Shown here one piece after another: positions 54,743-63,760 of a stretch of 64,000 nucleotides of DNA; the stretch's first letter is position 1; the number at the start of each line of letters is the position of its first letter. The stretch comes from Ww85 sp963745765 (GTDB taxonomy: Bacteria > Desulfobacterota > Desulfobulbia > Desulfobulbales > Desulfocapsaceae). A model generated the notes under the pieces. It saw only the letters and a list, made by a program, of their open reading frames with translations. It searched no databases and had not been told where the DNA came from. The stretch covers positions 73,949-137,948 of the forward strand of contig CAVUYQ010000033.1 of the NCBI GenBank assembly GCA_963745765.1, read 5' to 3'. The position numbers and the translations under genes were made by a program.

Positions 54743-54764
54743 CCGGCCCCGTCAGTTAGAATAT

Positions 54765-56039
54765 TTAAGCAAATCCCAAATAGCGCGGCAGAAACATAAC
54801 GAGATCCCCCCAAAAGGTGATCAGCAGGAGTACCGCCAGCAAAGGTATAAAAAAAGGGACGAGAGCTCGCATGACGCGCATAACCGGAATTTGAGCGATA
54901 TCGCTTACGACAAACAGGCACAATCCGACGGGTGGAGTTATCAGACCAACCATCAAATTCAGTACCATAACAACACCCAGATGGATTGGGTGGATACCCA
55001 TAATTGTAGCGACGGGTAACAACACGGGAATTAACATAATAATAACGGGAGCCGCCGCCATGAAACAACCGAGCATCAGCAGCAGGATATTAACGAGCAT
55101 CAGAAACTTCCACGGTTCAGGCGCCCACTGAACAACCAGCTCAGCCAGATGTTGGGGGACCTGCTGCATGGTAAGTATCCAGGCAAGTAAGCTGCTCGTG
55201 GCGATGATGAACAAAACATTTCCTGCACTCATGGCGGTTGAGAAGATGATTTCCGGAATATCTTTCCAATCGATCTTGCGATAGACGAATTTCCCGAGAA
55301 TAAAGGCGTATAAGATGGCGAATGCACCGGCTTCGGTTGGCGTAAAAATACCACCGACAATACCTCCTACAATCAATATGGGGGTCATCATGGGCAGGAC
55401 CGCTTCTTTCAATGCAACAGCAAATTCAGATAATTTGAACGGGGACCCTTTGCCGTAGCCACGCCTGATTGACATGATATGAATGAGGAGCATCAATGAT
55501 AAGCCCATCAGTACGCCAGGAATCAAACCACCGAGAAACAGGCCGCCGATGGAGGTCCCGGCCGCCAACCCGAAAATGACAAATGAAATACTCGGCGGAA
55601 TGATCGGGCCGATGGTGGAGGAAGCAGCGGTAACAGCTGCGGCGAAGTCAACATCATAACCATCTTCTTTCATAGCTTTAATTTCAATACGGCCAAGTCC
55701 CGCAGCATCAGCTACCGCTGAACCGGACATGCCAGCGAAAAGCATGCTCGCCAGGACATTGACATGGGCAAGTCCGCCGGGAACAGCGCCAACGATGCAC
55801 TTGGCCAGACGAAACATGCGGTCAGTAATCCCCGCACAATTCATCAACTCAGCCGCCAGCATAAAAAACGGTATGGCAAGGAGCGGGAAGGAATCAATGC
55901 CTGTTGCCACGCGCTGCGCCGCGATAAATGGGTCGACTATACCGGTGGCGGCCAGGAACACCATCCCGGTGATCAGCAGGGTAGTGGCGATCGGCATTGA
56001 GATCATTAACAGTCCGAACAGAAATAGGACATATAACAT
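54765..56039 (-). CDS. dctM: TRAP transporter large permease DctM
   Basis: 424 aa from ATG 56039 (GAGGGATGAC upstream), about 12 membrane segments. DctM hallmarks: AIPFFMLAAELMNCAGITDR, ASMLFAGMSGSAVADAAGLG, ASSTIGPIIPPSISFVIFG and a C-terminal IHLGVVMVLNLMVGLITPP. It energises solute uptake with the ion gradient. Immediately follows dctQ (5-base gap). Confidence 0.95.
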   Translation of the reverse strand: MLYVLFLFGLLMISMPIATTLLITGMVFLAATGIVDPFIAAQRVATGIDSFPLLAIPFFMLAAELMNCAGITDRMFRLAKCIVGAVPGGLAHVNVLASMLFAGMSGSAVADAAGLGRIEIKAMKEDGYDVDFAAAVTAASSTIGPIIPPSISFVIFGLAAGTSIGGLFLGGLIPGVLMGLSLMLLIHIMSIRRGYGKGSPFKLSEFAVALKEAVLPMMTPILIVGGIVGGIFTPTEAGAFAILYAFILGKFVYRKIDWKDIPEIIFSTAMSAGNVLFIIATSSLLAWILTMQQVPQHLAELVVQWAPEPWKFLMLVNILLLMLGCFMAAAPVIIMLIPVLLPVATIMGIHPIHLGVVMVLNLMVGLITPPVGLCLFVVSDIAQIPVMRVMRALVPFFIPLLAVLLLITFWGDLVMFLPRYLGFA

Positions 56040-56043
56040 ATTG

Positions 56044-56568
56044 TCATCCCTCCCCTTCACCACGCTTTGTGGCGTGGAACTTTCCACGCAGCAGTCCCCT
56101 GAAGTCATGCCAGGCAAACTTGAGAGAATAGAACGCAGCAACCGCCAGTCCCAAAGGCAAACTGAAATAGATATACGAATAGGGGATTCTTACCGCCGTG
56201 GACACCTGGTTTGCGGCTAAAACCACGAGCCTCATGGACAGGTAAACCAGCCAGACAAAAAATATTGCCTGGACTGTATGCACGCTGATAGACAGAATGG
56301 TTTGCCAGCGAGGCGAGACAATGGATACAAAGGCATCAACTTTCATCATACTCCGCTGGTAAACAAGAGCGGCAACGGACATAAAAGCAAACCAGAACAT
56401 CATAATCTGGCTGAGTTCACCGGTCCAGCCAAGAGGATACTGAATGATGTATCTCGAAATGACCTGCAACCACGCTGACACAACCATCACGAGAAAAGAA
56501 ATGATCACAATCCAGCGCACGGCCTGATAAAGAAAATCCTTTTGTCCTGTTATTTGTTCATCAGCCAT
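56044..56568 (-). CDS. dctQ: TRAP transporter small permease DctQ
   Basis: 174 aa, four membrane segments; LQVISRYIIQYPLGWTGELS near residue 30 and FAFMSVAALVYQRSMMKVDA are the DctQ pattern. Companion of the large permease, 5 bp apart. dctP lies upstream with a 200-bp gap. Confidence 0.92.
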   Translation of the reverse strand: MADEQITGQKDFLYQAVRWIVIISFLVMVVSAWLQVISRYIIQYPLGWTGELSQIMMFWFAFMSVAALVYQRSMMKVDAFVSIVSPRWQTILSISVHTVQAIFFVWLVYLSMRLVVLAANQVSTAVRIPYSYIYFSLPLGLAVAAFYSLKFAWHDFRGLLRGKFHATKRGEGEG

Positions 56569-56767
56569 AGATTTCGACCTTGAAATTCGTTTTTTTGGAT
56601 AATTATCCGAAAGCTATTGTTCGTTTAACTAAAAATAAATCTAAAAAGAATGTGAACAAATGCCGTATAGTCTTCGATTCTATCATTTCAACAGAGACAT
56701 TGAGACACAAGGTATTCCGGTGTGCTGATAGTTTTGCTAAACACCAGCACACCAGAAGACATGATGG

Positions 56768-57769
56768 TTAGTTACTGTATTTTTCCACCACCATCTCATA
56801 GACATCTTTCCCGAATTTATCCATATACTTTTCATGAACCTCTTTTGCCTTTGCTTTAAAACCGCTGAGGTCTGGTTCATTAATGATCATTCCTTTTTCG
56901 GTAAGCTTGGCGACCAATTCATTCGCATCTTTTTCTGCTTTTTGCGTATGCAGCACTGCGGATTCCGCCGCAGCTTCCTGGATGGCCTTCTGTTCTTCCG
57001 GAGTAATAGTGTCTAGAAACTTTTTGCTGGCGGTGAGAAACAGGACTTCTCTCATGTGGTTCGTCATGGACAGGTATTTGGAAACTTCATAGATTTTCCA
57101 ATGATACATAACCTCAATCGGATTTTCCATGCCATCGATAGTGCCAAGTTTGAGCCCCATGTAAAATTCACTTGCAGACATGGGGACAGGCTGAACGCCA
57201 AAAGCTCTCCAGGTATCAAGGTAACTGTCGATTTTGGGTACCCTGATTTTGAGTCCGCTGAGATCTTCAACCTTGGTGATCGGTTTGGGTTTGGTGGTCA
57301 ATATCCTCGGATTACGGTCATAAAAAGCCAGAATCCGTACACCGGTTTTATCTTCCATGTCGTTGATCCAGGCTGTCCCTGTTTCTCCGGCCAGGAACTC
57401 GCGAATTGCGGCTTGGTCGCGCCACAAGTAGGGCATATTAATGATCGACCATTGCTGATAAAAGTTTGTTAAAACCCCGCCGTTCAGGGCGAGTTCCGTT
57501 ATCCCGCTCTGCAGTTGCTCAAATATTTCCCTGTCTTTGCCGAGAGTTGAGTTCGGAAATATCTTAATGGTAATGGAGCCGTTTGTTTTCTCTTTGACCA
57601 GATCGGCAAACTGCGTGAGCGATTCATGTCTCGGATCGTCAGTGGGAGCAAGGTGAGCGAGCTTGATTTCCCGCGCACCGGCATTTGTTGTGAGAAGGAA
57701 TGCCAGGGCTCCAAGCAATGCTGTCACGACGCCCAGGATCCTGCGTAAGCTTTTTGATCTGTAAACCAT
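56768..57769 (-). CDS. dctP: TRAP transporter solute-binding protein DctP
   Basis: 333 aa. Signal peptide (RRILGVVTALLGALAFLLTTNAGA-type core, cleavage after GAR/A), then the DctP fold: IKLAHLAPTDDPRHESLTQF, IKIFPNSTLGKDREIFEQLQ, ELALNGGVLTN, and the carboxylate-binding Arg in LKIRVPKIDSYLDTWRAFG; ASEFYMGLKLGTIDGMENP follows. Such proteins bind dicarboxylates or related acids. First gene of the TRAP operon, GGAGGTAG before the start. Confidence 0.93.
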   Translation of the reverse strand: MVYRSKSLRRILGVVTALLGALAFLLTTNAGAREIKLAHLAPTDDPRHESLTQFADLVKEKTNGSITIKIFPNSTLGKDREIFEQLQSGITELALNGGVLTNFYQQWSIINMPYLWRDQAAIREFLAGETGTAWINDMEDKTGVRILAFYDRNPRILTTKPKPITKVEDLSGLKIRVPKIDSYLDTWRAFGVQPVPMSASEFYMGLKLGTIDGMENPIEVMYHWKIYEVSKYLSMTNHMREVLFLTASKKFLDTITPEEQKAIQEAAAESAVLHTQKAEKDANELVAKLTEKGMIINEPDLSGFKAKAKEVHEKYMDKFGKDVYEMVVEKYSN

Positions 57770-57893
57770 TGTAACTACCTCCTTTTTGTGGTTGAGTAAT
57801 CATCTTGCGGTTTTGACAGAAAACCACTTTTCTCAATTACGTATGAGTGAACCGACGGAGCAACAATCCATTCAAGGTGCATTGCATACCATG

Positions 57894-57903
57894 TTGTATA
57901 CAA
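57894..57903. promoter_or_regulatory. TTGTATACAA palindrome, candidate GntR operator
   Basis: Perfect 10-bp palindrome 125 bp upstream of dctP, of the TNGTATACNA kind reported for FCD-type GntR regulators. The GntR gene at 54059 is the last but one of the same strand cluster. Confidence 0.5.
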
Positions 57904-57973
57904 TTATCTTGAATAAAAAAGTCTGTCAATAATTAATTGAAGTCCATGATGACGATTATCCGGTGTTCTATCG

Positions 57974-58540
57974 TTAACTATCCAAATGCTTCCAGAGATA
58001 CCAGGAGGCCGCCGACCGGTAGGGTCGCCATTGCTCTCCTACTGCTTCTAATTGAGAAGCTTCGTCATACAACTGCCTGACTGCCCGTTTCAGGCCGGCA
58101 TCCGTTAAGGCCAAAACGTCCGGCCGTCCCAGTCCGAAGATGAGGAACATTTCTGCCGTCCACCGGCTAATGCCGGTGATTTCAATTAATTATTCGGTTG
58201 CACTCTCATCCGACAGGCTCCTGGATTGTCAAAATTGAGACGGCCATCAACAACACGGTCTGTGATTTCTCGTATGTACCTTGTTTTTGACGAAGATAAT
58301 CCAGCCGAACGCAGAACATCTGCAGGGACGTCCAGGACACGCGCCGGATCCCAGTCACCAACAAGAGCCAATAAGCGTTCTTCTATAGTATCAGCGACCT
58401 TTCTGGAGAGTTGCTGGCTGATAACAGAACGAGCCAGCGTTCTGTAAGGATTACTGCTCCTGCCGGCCAAAGGGCAGTCGCCGAAACGGATAATTAAATG
58501 AGCGAGAACGGGATCATTTTCGGCCAGATAGTGCTGAGCA
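57974..58540 (-). pseudogene. AlkA-type DNA-3-methyladenine glycosylase, broken
   Basis: 5' part (frame of 58470): NDPVLAHLIIRFGDCPLAGR, SVISQQLSRKVADTIEERLL, RYIREITDRVVDGRLNF. The helix-hairpin-helix then resumes in another frame as IEITGISRWTAEMFLIFGL (catalytic-Asp strand GLGRPDVLALTDAG) to TAA 57974. Between lies CAGGAGCCTGTCGGATG, the end of a dispersed repeat, where about ten codons of the HhH are missing. No start codon is found upstream of the first part either. So the repair gene is dead by at least one repeat-linked lesion. Confidence 0.8.
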
Positions 58541-58629
58541 CGATACCTATCGCTTTGGGTGTTTGCCCGTTTATGAGAAACCGTGTGCCAAAAGCAGACT
58601 GCCTCCCCATTCGGCGGCCCTATCAGCTA

Positions 58630-59340
58630 TCACTTCCACAAGGCTTGTGCCTTTTCTACCAGAGGAACATGCGCTTGTCCCTTCACCAGCCAGGAGATCG
58701 CGAAGGCCCATAAGGCGATGGATTCAGGCCAGAATATAGTGGCCCCGGTGAAGTACGAGCCTCCCGCCCACAGCATACAGCCGATCATCACCAGTCCGCA
58801 TCCAAGGTAGATCGCGTCCCGCCGCCTCTTGTTACGGGGACGGTCTCGATGAATGGGGATTTTCGATTTTCGAAATAGCCAGAGGGAAAAAATGATGAAA
58901 GAACCGAACAGGAGGGTAGCGGAAGTGTAATGAATAACCCGGGTTGCCGGGCTCCACCAGGATGGTTCCGCCAGGCCTGCCGGTGCCGCGGTCGGAAATA
59001 AGGCGACTCCCAGAGCGGCAGCTCCTCCCAGCGCTCCGACGATGCGGTCTGCCGCGGCTCCTTCGTAGCCCGGGTAGGTGAAGAGAAAGAGGGAGAGCGC
59101 AAAGAGTACACCGACGAATACGGCAACGCCACCGGTGTAATAGTAGGCGCTGATCGAGTCGAGGAGTTCCCATTGCGGCAGGCCAGAGGTGGGGCGAATG
59201 CCTGCCAGAAGATAGAGCAGGGGAGGCAGGAGAAGCCCGAGATAGCCGATCAGGCGCCGGTGGTTCTGATAGGAAAAGTCCTGCGGTTCCACCCCCGCCT
59301 TTCCCGTATCGATTGACGGATCAGGAACCTGGAGAACCAT
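58630..59340 (-). CDS. Integral membrane protein, about six segments
   Basis: 236 aa from ATG 59340 (a longer frame to 59430 is possible). About six hydrophobic helices: LIGYLGLLLPPLLYLLAG, YYYTGGVAVFVGVLFALSL, IVGALGGAAALGVALF, VIHYTSATLLFGSFIIF, AIYLGCGLVMIGCMLW, SIALWAFAISWL. Pattern resembles DUF998-type membrane proteins; no function known. Starts 86 bp after the nudC stop on the same strand. Confidence 0.65.
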   Translation of the reverse strand: MVLQVPDPSIDTGKAGVEPQDFSYQNHRRLIGYLGLLLPPLLYLLAGIRPTSGLPQWELLDSISAYYYTGGVAVFVGVLFALSLFLFTYPGYEGAAADRIVGALGGAAALGVALFPTAAPAGLAEPSWWSPATRVIHYTSATLLFGSFIIFSLWLFRKSKIPIHRDRPRNKRRRDAIYLGCGLVMIGCMLWAGGSYFTGATIFWPESIALWAFAISWLVKGQAHVPLVEKAQALWK

Positions 59341-59426
59341 CGATTTTTTCTCCGGCAGGATGAGGATAGTTGATCTTGTCGTGCCGGAACGAGAAAAAGG
59401 GAAAGCTATCGGTGTGGCTCCACTCC

Positions 59427-60350
59427 TCACTTTTCATTGCTTCCTTTGATCCATTCCATTATCAGTTTATAAGCGATTGATACCTTGTGTGGCAGCATCT
59501 GCGGATTTGCTTGTATTTCATCTCTTGTAAACCAGCCCGCATCTTCAAGTTCATTTGTCTCCAGAATAATTTCTTCTTCTTTTGCCAGGGCGGTAAACCC
59601 CAGCATCAATGAGCTGGGGAAAAGCCAGGACTGGGAATGTTGATATTCAATATTCTCCACGTTTATACCCACTTCTTCATGGATTTCGCGAACCACTGCC
59701 TCCTCGGCTGTTTCGCCGGGTTCGACAAAGCCCGCAAGTGTTGAGTACATGCCCTTGCGCCACGCTTTCGTGCGCCCGAGCAGACATCGTTCTCCTGATG
59801 AAATAAGCATAATAACGGCCGGGTCCATGCTAGGAAAATACGACTCCTTGCATGACTCATTCTGGCAGATGCGAACATGACCCGCATTTAAGCTTTTTGT
59901 TTTATTACCGCATTTTCCGCAGTACTGAGTTCTTGCATGCCAATAGCTCATAAAGCCGGCTAGTGTCAATAGTTCACCATCCCGACTATCAAGCAAAGCA
60001 ATGAGAGATCTAAGATTATGAAAGGCGGCGCTTGTTTTCTTACTCAAAATCAAAGCGGATTCATCTGCGTTTATGTCTTTTGCAAAATAGGGAATTTTGT
60101 TATGGATTCCTAGGAATATACAGGAATCCTGTGGGCTTGAAAATGTGCTGAAGTCTTCGTACGTGAGGAAAACAGCTTTTGATTTTTCCGTATTTTCACA
60201 CAGCACCATCAGGTTATGGACCGGTATAATCCTTGCTACTTTATTATGAAATGTATCGACGATCCAGCTTTCATCACAGCGGTGCAACGAAGAACGAGCC
60301 AAACCATTTGTTGAAACGTTATCTCTTTTCATTTTGAAAATCTGTACCAT
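59427..60350 (-). CDS. nudC: NADH pyrophosphatase NudC-like
   Basis: 307 aa. Hydrolyses NAD(H) pyrophosphate bonds and in some bacteria NAD caps of RNA. Zinc ribbon YCGKCGNKTKSL...RICQNESCKE (residues about 142-167), Nudix box GFVEPGETAEEAVVREIHEE (about 213-232) followed by VGI. The NudC signature SQPWPFPxS appears as SQSWLFPSS, so two family Pro residues differ. The start could also be the internal Met at residue 7. Confidence 0.87.
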   Translation of the reverse strand: MVQIFKMKRDNVSTNGLARSSLHRCDESWIVDTFHNKVARIIPVHNLMVLCENTEKSKAVFLTYEDFSTFSSPQDSCIFLGIHNKIPYFAKDINADESALILSKKTSAAFHNLRSLIALLDSRDGELLTLAGFMSYWHARTQYCGKCGNKTKSLNAGHVRICQNESCKESYFPSMDPAVIMLISSGERCLLGRTKAWRKGMYSTLAGFVEPGETAEEAVVREIHEEVGINVENIEYQHSQSWLFPSSLMLGFTALAKEEEIILETNELEDAGWFTRDEIQANPQMLPHKVSIAYKLIMEWIKGSNEK

Positions 60351-60431
60351 CCTTTATTGCGCAGATGACGCTGTGGTCATAGGCAAACCGGTACAGCAGA
60401 TCGGTCTGCGATCGACTTTCCCGGTTTTCAA

Positions 60432-60797
60432 TTACTCTCTGATCCACTTCCAGGCATCATCAATTTGAGATGGTTGAAAATGCTTCTCGCCAACACCGAT
60501 TATCCCGGCAAAAAAACCATCGATGGTTACCAGCCACTTCCACACCGCACTTGACGAAACGATGGCAAATTTTTCTATATTTTTCATGTGGGTCATGGAC
60601 CATTTCAAGTCTTCAATGCCGGCTTTGAGACCCCAGCCGGCGCCCTCATCCAGTACTGCTAAAACGCGAATTTTACCAAATGTCTGCACAATACTGTCTG
60701 CCTTGCTGATCAACTCCTTTTCCTGCTCCAGAGAAATTTTACCAGCGATTTCAACCGCTAAAAGGGGGCCTATGCTTCCGGGCAGTTCTTTAATCAT
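60432..60797 (-). CDS. SpoIIAA-like/STAS-type protein
   Basis: 121 aa. LLAVEIAGKISLEQEKELI, IRVLAVLDEGAGWGLKAGIE, FAIVSSSAVWKWLVTID and HFQPSQIDDAWKWI match the SpoIIAA-like family (STAS-related fold that may bind lipids). No partner kinase or anti-sigma factor is nearby. It is a single gene. AGAAATA precedes the start. Confidence 0.8.
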   Translation of the reverse strand: MIKELPGSIGPLLAVEIAGKISLEQEKELISKADSIVQTFGKIRVLAVLDEGAGWGLKAGIEDLKWSMTHMKNIEKFAIVSSSAVWKWLVTIDGFFAGIIGVGEKHFQPSQIDDAWKWIRE

Positions 60798-60952
60798 GAT
60801 ATTTCTCCAATGGGTTATTGAGGTTTAATGAGGCTGGCACATGCACAACTCGACAAAGACCAAATCTCACAATCGAGACGATTTCCATCAGTTTACCTGG
60901 CGTAGACGTATCTGACGCTGTTTCCGGTGAGCGATACTATCGCTCTGGCAAT

Positions 60953-61201
60953 CTATCTGCGTCCTCCCCCTGCGCGGACAGCACCTTCTGGACGGGTACC
61001 TGCCCTTGCGCGGACATTTGCTCTTGCCTCCGGTCGATTATAATAATGGTTCACTCCGGTTCGGTAGTAGTTATCATACTCCCAAACATTGCGATGGTAA
61101 TAGCTGGAACTTCCGCTGTATCCCGTTGAACTGCATCCGGCTATGATGGTCAGGAGGAGGGCTCCAGACAACAGGTATAAAAAAAATATCATTTTATTCA
61201 T
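60953..61201 (-). CDS. Small Arg/Gly-rich lipoprotein
   Basis: 82 aa. Lipobox LLTIIAGC (Cys near residue 23) after a hydrophobic signal, so it is lipid-anchored. The mature part is Tyr/Ser-rich (SSSYYHRNVWEYDNYYRTG) and ends in a basic ARANVRARAGTRPEGAVRA tail. No family recognised. It is 16 bp downstream of the next gene's stop and probably cotranscribed. Confidence 0.7.
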   Translation of the reverse strand: MNKMIFFLYLLSGALLLTIIAGCSSTGYSGSSSYYHRNVWEYDNYYRTGVNHYYNRPEARANVRARAGTRPEGAVRAGGGRR

Positions 61202-61217
61202 ATCAGCCTCACACTGT

Positions 61218-61794
61218 TTACTTTACGATCGGTTGCAATGACTGAATCATCCGGATGAGGTCCTTACCGTAACTGATCGTAGTCTCGGGGGGGCCAATGT
61301 AGACGGCAATCGCCACGTGTTCCGCTGAGAGCTGGAAAAAACCTGCCCGAAAATCCATAACCTCGCCATCATTTGTTCCAGTGCCGCTGACGTAATTAAC
61401 TTGCATACCGTTCAAGACATCATGCTTACGTCCCGTGATAATTATATCAGCAAGCAGATTAACTCCGAGGGAGGTCATATACTCCTTCGCTCCTTCGATT
61501 TTTTCCAAGTCCTCGGGAACCCACATGCCGAACCATAAAGGCACCCCGCTATTTGGCATGGCGCTGATAAGACGCGCCGGTTCCATAGTTGTCTCCAGAC
61601 TTTTGCGAGAGATCATATTCAGAGCCGACATTTACCCGCCACTCATCCGGAATGGCTATGCTGAAATATTGTTTTCCCCCGGATGAATAGCTGATGGAGA
61701 CCTCGGCCTGGGCTCCCCCGGCAGCAATAAACAGAATAAATACCATGAGACTCGTTATTTTTTTCAGCATACGTTTTTCCATTGTCGATCCCAT
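61218..61794 (-). CDS. Secreted protein, one frameshift
   Basis: About 191 codons through a break in an A-run near 61603-61606. Signal peptide to AAGGAQA, then VSISYSSGGKQYFSIAIPDE, frame change, SLETTMEPARLISAMPNSG and then YMTSLGVNLLADIIITGRKH to VK at 61218. Resembles small envelope proteins that end in GKDLIRMIQSL; no family named. The following gene is a lipoprotein. Confidence 0.65.
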
Positions 61795-62087
61795 CCCAGC
61801 AGTCCAGGAGAAAAAATGTACCGTTTTGCTTAGTACCAGAGAGAGGCTGTTAGCAAAACATAAAATTGCATTACAGATTACACAATTTCGCTTGGAGAAT
61901 CATGTTTTTGTTATGTTGAGTCAGCAGGAAAGATATCGATAATGAATGTCTTGCGTGAGAGGATCACCAGGGGAGGTTAATAATCGAGGCTGCTATGCAG
62001 AGTAAATAAAATGAGGGAATGTGTTCGGGTATCCGTAAAGTATTCTTGTCGGGCTGCCCTCGGAATATCCGGGTTTTAAAACAAAAA
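61795..62087. other. Intergenic region, no gene seen
   Basis: About 290 bp between the secreted-protein gene (minus) and the cspA terminators. It contains the promoter of the former on the minus strand; nothing else is recognisable. Confidence 0.4.
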
Positions 62088-62152
62088 AAGGCCTGTAGTA
62101 AACATCACTACAGGCCTTCTGCCCTCAGCTCTAGCCACCTAGGCTAGAGCTG
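62088..62152 (-). terminator. Two tandem hairpins behind cspA
   Basis: Hairpin A: AAGGCCTGTAGT (62088-62099) with ACTACAGGCCTT (62107-62118), 12 bp, 7-base loop; on the minus strand it is followed by a T run. Hairpin B: CAGCTCTAGCC (62126-62136) with GGCTAGAGCTG (62142-62152), 11 bp, 5-base loop. B then A lie in order after the cspA stop. Confidence 0.85.
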
Positions 62153-62167
62153 ATGTATATCCGCCTC

Positions 62168-62368
62168 TTACAGCTGAACTACATTGGCTGCAGCCGGTCC
62201 TTTTGGACCGTCGGTTATCTCAAACGATACTCTGGCGCCTTCGTCCAGGGATTTGAAACCCTGAGACTGAATTGCCGAGTGGTGAACAAAAACATCGTCA
62301 CCATTTTCCTGGGCAATAAATCCAAAACCTTTCGCATCGTTAAACCATTTTACTGTTCCTTCTACCAT
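62168..62368 (-). CDS. CspA-family cold shock protein
   Basis: 66 aa. Single-stranded RNA/DNA-binding cold-shock domain: GTVKWFNDAKGFGFIAQENG (RNP1 KGFGFI) and DDVFVHHSAI (RNP2 VFVHH). AAAGGAG precedes ATG 62368. Overlaps the 3' end of the DEAD-box gene by 29 bp, so both are on one transcript. Two hairpins follow. Confidence 0.95.
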   Translation of the reverse strand: MVEGTVKWFNDAKGFGFIAQENGDDVFVHHSAIQSQGFKSLDEGARVSFEITDGPKGPAAANVVQL

Positions 62369-63760
62369 TTTGTACTACTCCTTTGTATTGGCCCTTTGAG
62401 GGCCATCTTGAATGGGCCGCAGCATTATTGTGCGGCCCGGTATGAGCGTTCTGTTGCCAAAACGCAAATATCTTCTTATTACCTGGCTGCAAAACCGAAA
62501 TCAAATGACGTTGACCGGTTTCGCTGGGATGCTTTCTTGCCGCGAGCTTGGCGCTTGTTTCTGTCATCTCGGGAGGCAGCTGGTCGTTTATCCATTTTCT
62601 CACTAAATTCAGCTCGAATGGAGGTCGGCTTTCCTTGCGCTCAGTCATGAGCGGGACAGAGGGCCCGTTAATTGTCAAACTTGAACCGAGGGTTCGCTGC
62701 AGGGCCTTGATCATTTTCTGATCGTCGGCTGTGGCAAAGGTGATAGCCTCACCGGTTTTGCAGGCCCGACCGGTTCTACCGGTTCGATGGGTATAGGTTT
62801 CGCTGCTTTCCGGCATGTCGAAGTTGATCACATGGGAAATGTTGGACACATCAATACCGCGAGCGGCAATGTCGGTTGCTACAAGGATGTTGTAAGTCCC
62901 GCTTTTGAACCCGTCAAGGGCCTGTTGCCGCTTCTGCTGTGACATGTTGCCCTGAAGAGCGGTTGCTCTATGCCCTAATTTTTCCAACTGCAGGGCCAGG
63001 CTTCTGGCCTTGTGTTTCGTTCTGGTAAAGACGAGTGCAGTGGTTATTTTTTTATCCTGCAGCAGGGATTTAAGCAGGACTACTTTTCCCTTCATGTCGA
63101 CCCGGCACATGACGTGGGATATTGTTGCAATCGACTTTTCATGATCGACCTGCACCGTAACCGGATTGTTTAGTATGTCTTCGACGAGCGAGCGGATCTC
63201 TTTCGGCATGGTTGCGGAAAAAACCAGGTTCTGTCGCTGTTTCGGCAGATTGCCTATGATACGCCGGATATCAGGCAGAAAGCCCTGGTCGAACATGTGG
63301 TCGGCCTCATCAAGGACGAGCGTCTCCACAGAGGAAAGGTTAACCGCCCGGTCGTTGACCAGGTCGAGCAGGCGACCGGGACAGGCGACAACAATCTCCA
63401 CACCTCTTTTGATTTTGTTGATCTGGGCCTGTTTGCTGACACCGCCGTAGACGACAACGCTGCGAATGTTTGTGCCTCTTGACAGCTTGCCGATGTAGCT
63501 GTGGGTTTGTTCGGCCAGTTCCCGGGTGGGGGAAATAATCAGGGCGCGTACCCTGTTTTTGGGACCGGAACAGAGACGCTGCAGGATCGGCAGCACGAAT
63601 GCCGCCGTTTTGCCGGTACCGGTCTGGGCCAGCCCCATCAGGTCACCCCCTGTAATACCGGTACGATGGCCTGCTCCTGGATAGGGGTTGGCGAAACGTA
63701 CCCGCAACTTTCAATGGCGGTCTGAATCTGGTCATGAAACTGAAAATTTTTAAAACTCAT
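62340..63760 (-). CDS. DEAD-box RNA helicase, one G-run frameshift
   Basis: About 473 codons. ATG 63760 with AAAGGAG reads MSFKNFQFHDQIQTAIESCG then YVSPTPIQEQAIVPVLQG (Q motif); at the 5-base C-run 63646-63650 (plus strand) the frame changes to DLMGLAQTGTGKTAAF (motif I). Then PTRELAEQ (Ia), VLDEADHM (II, DEAD), FSATM (III), ARGIDVSNISHVIN (V) and HRTGRTGR (VI). The tail is basic. RhlE-like. One extra base in the G-run would restore it, so sequence error is likely. It is coupled to cspA, which fits a cold-response unit. Confidence 0.9.

Noticed and set aside
54703..55068. 121-codon minus-strand open frame before the GntR gene
   Set aside because: Overlaps dctM in another frame and has Tyr/Arg-rich, non-family sequence.
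62153..62650. 165-codon plus-strand open frame
   Set aside because: Antisense to cspA and the helicase 3' end.
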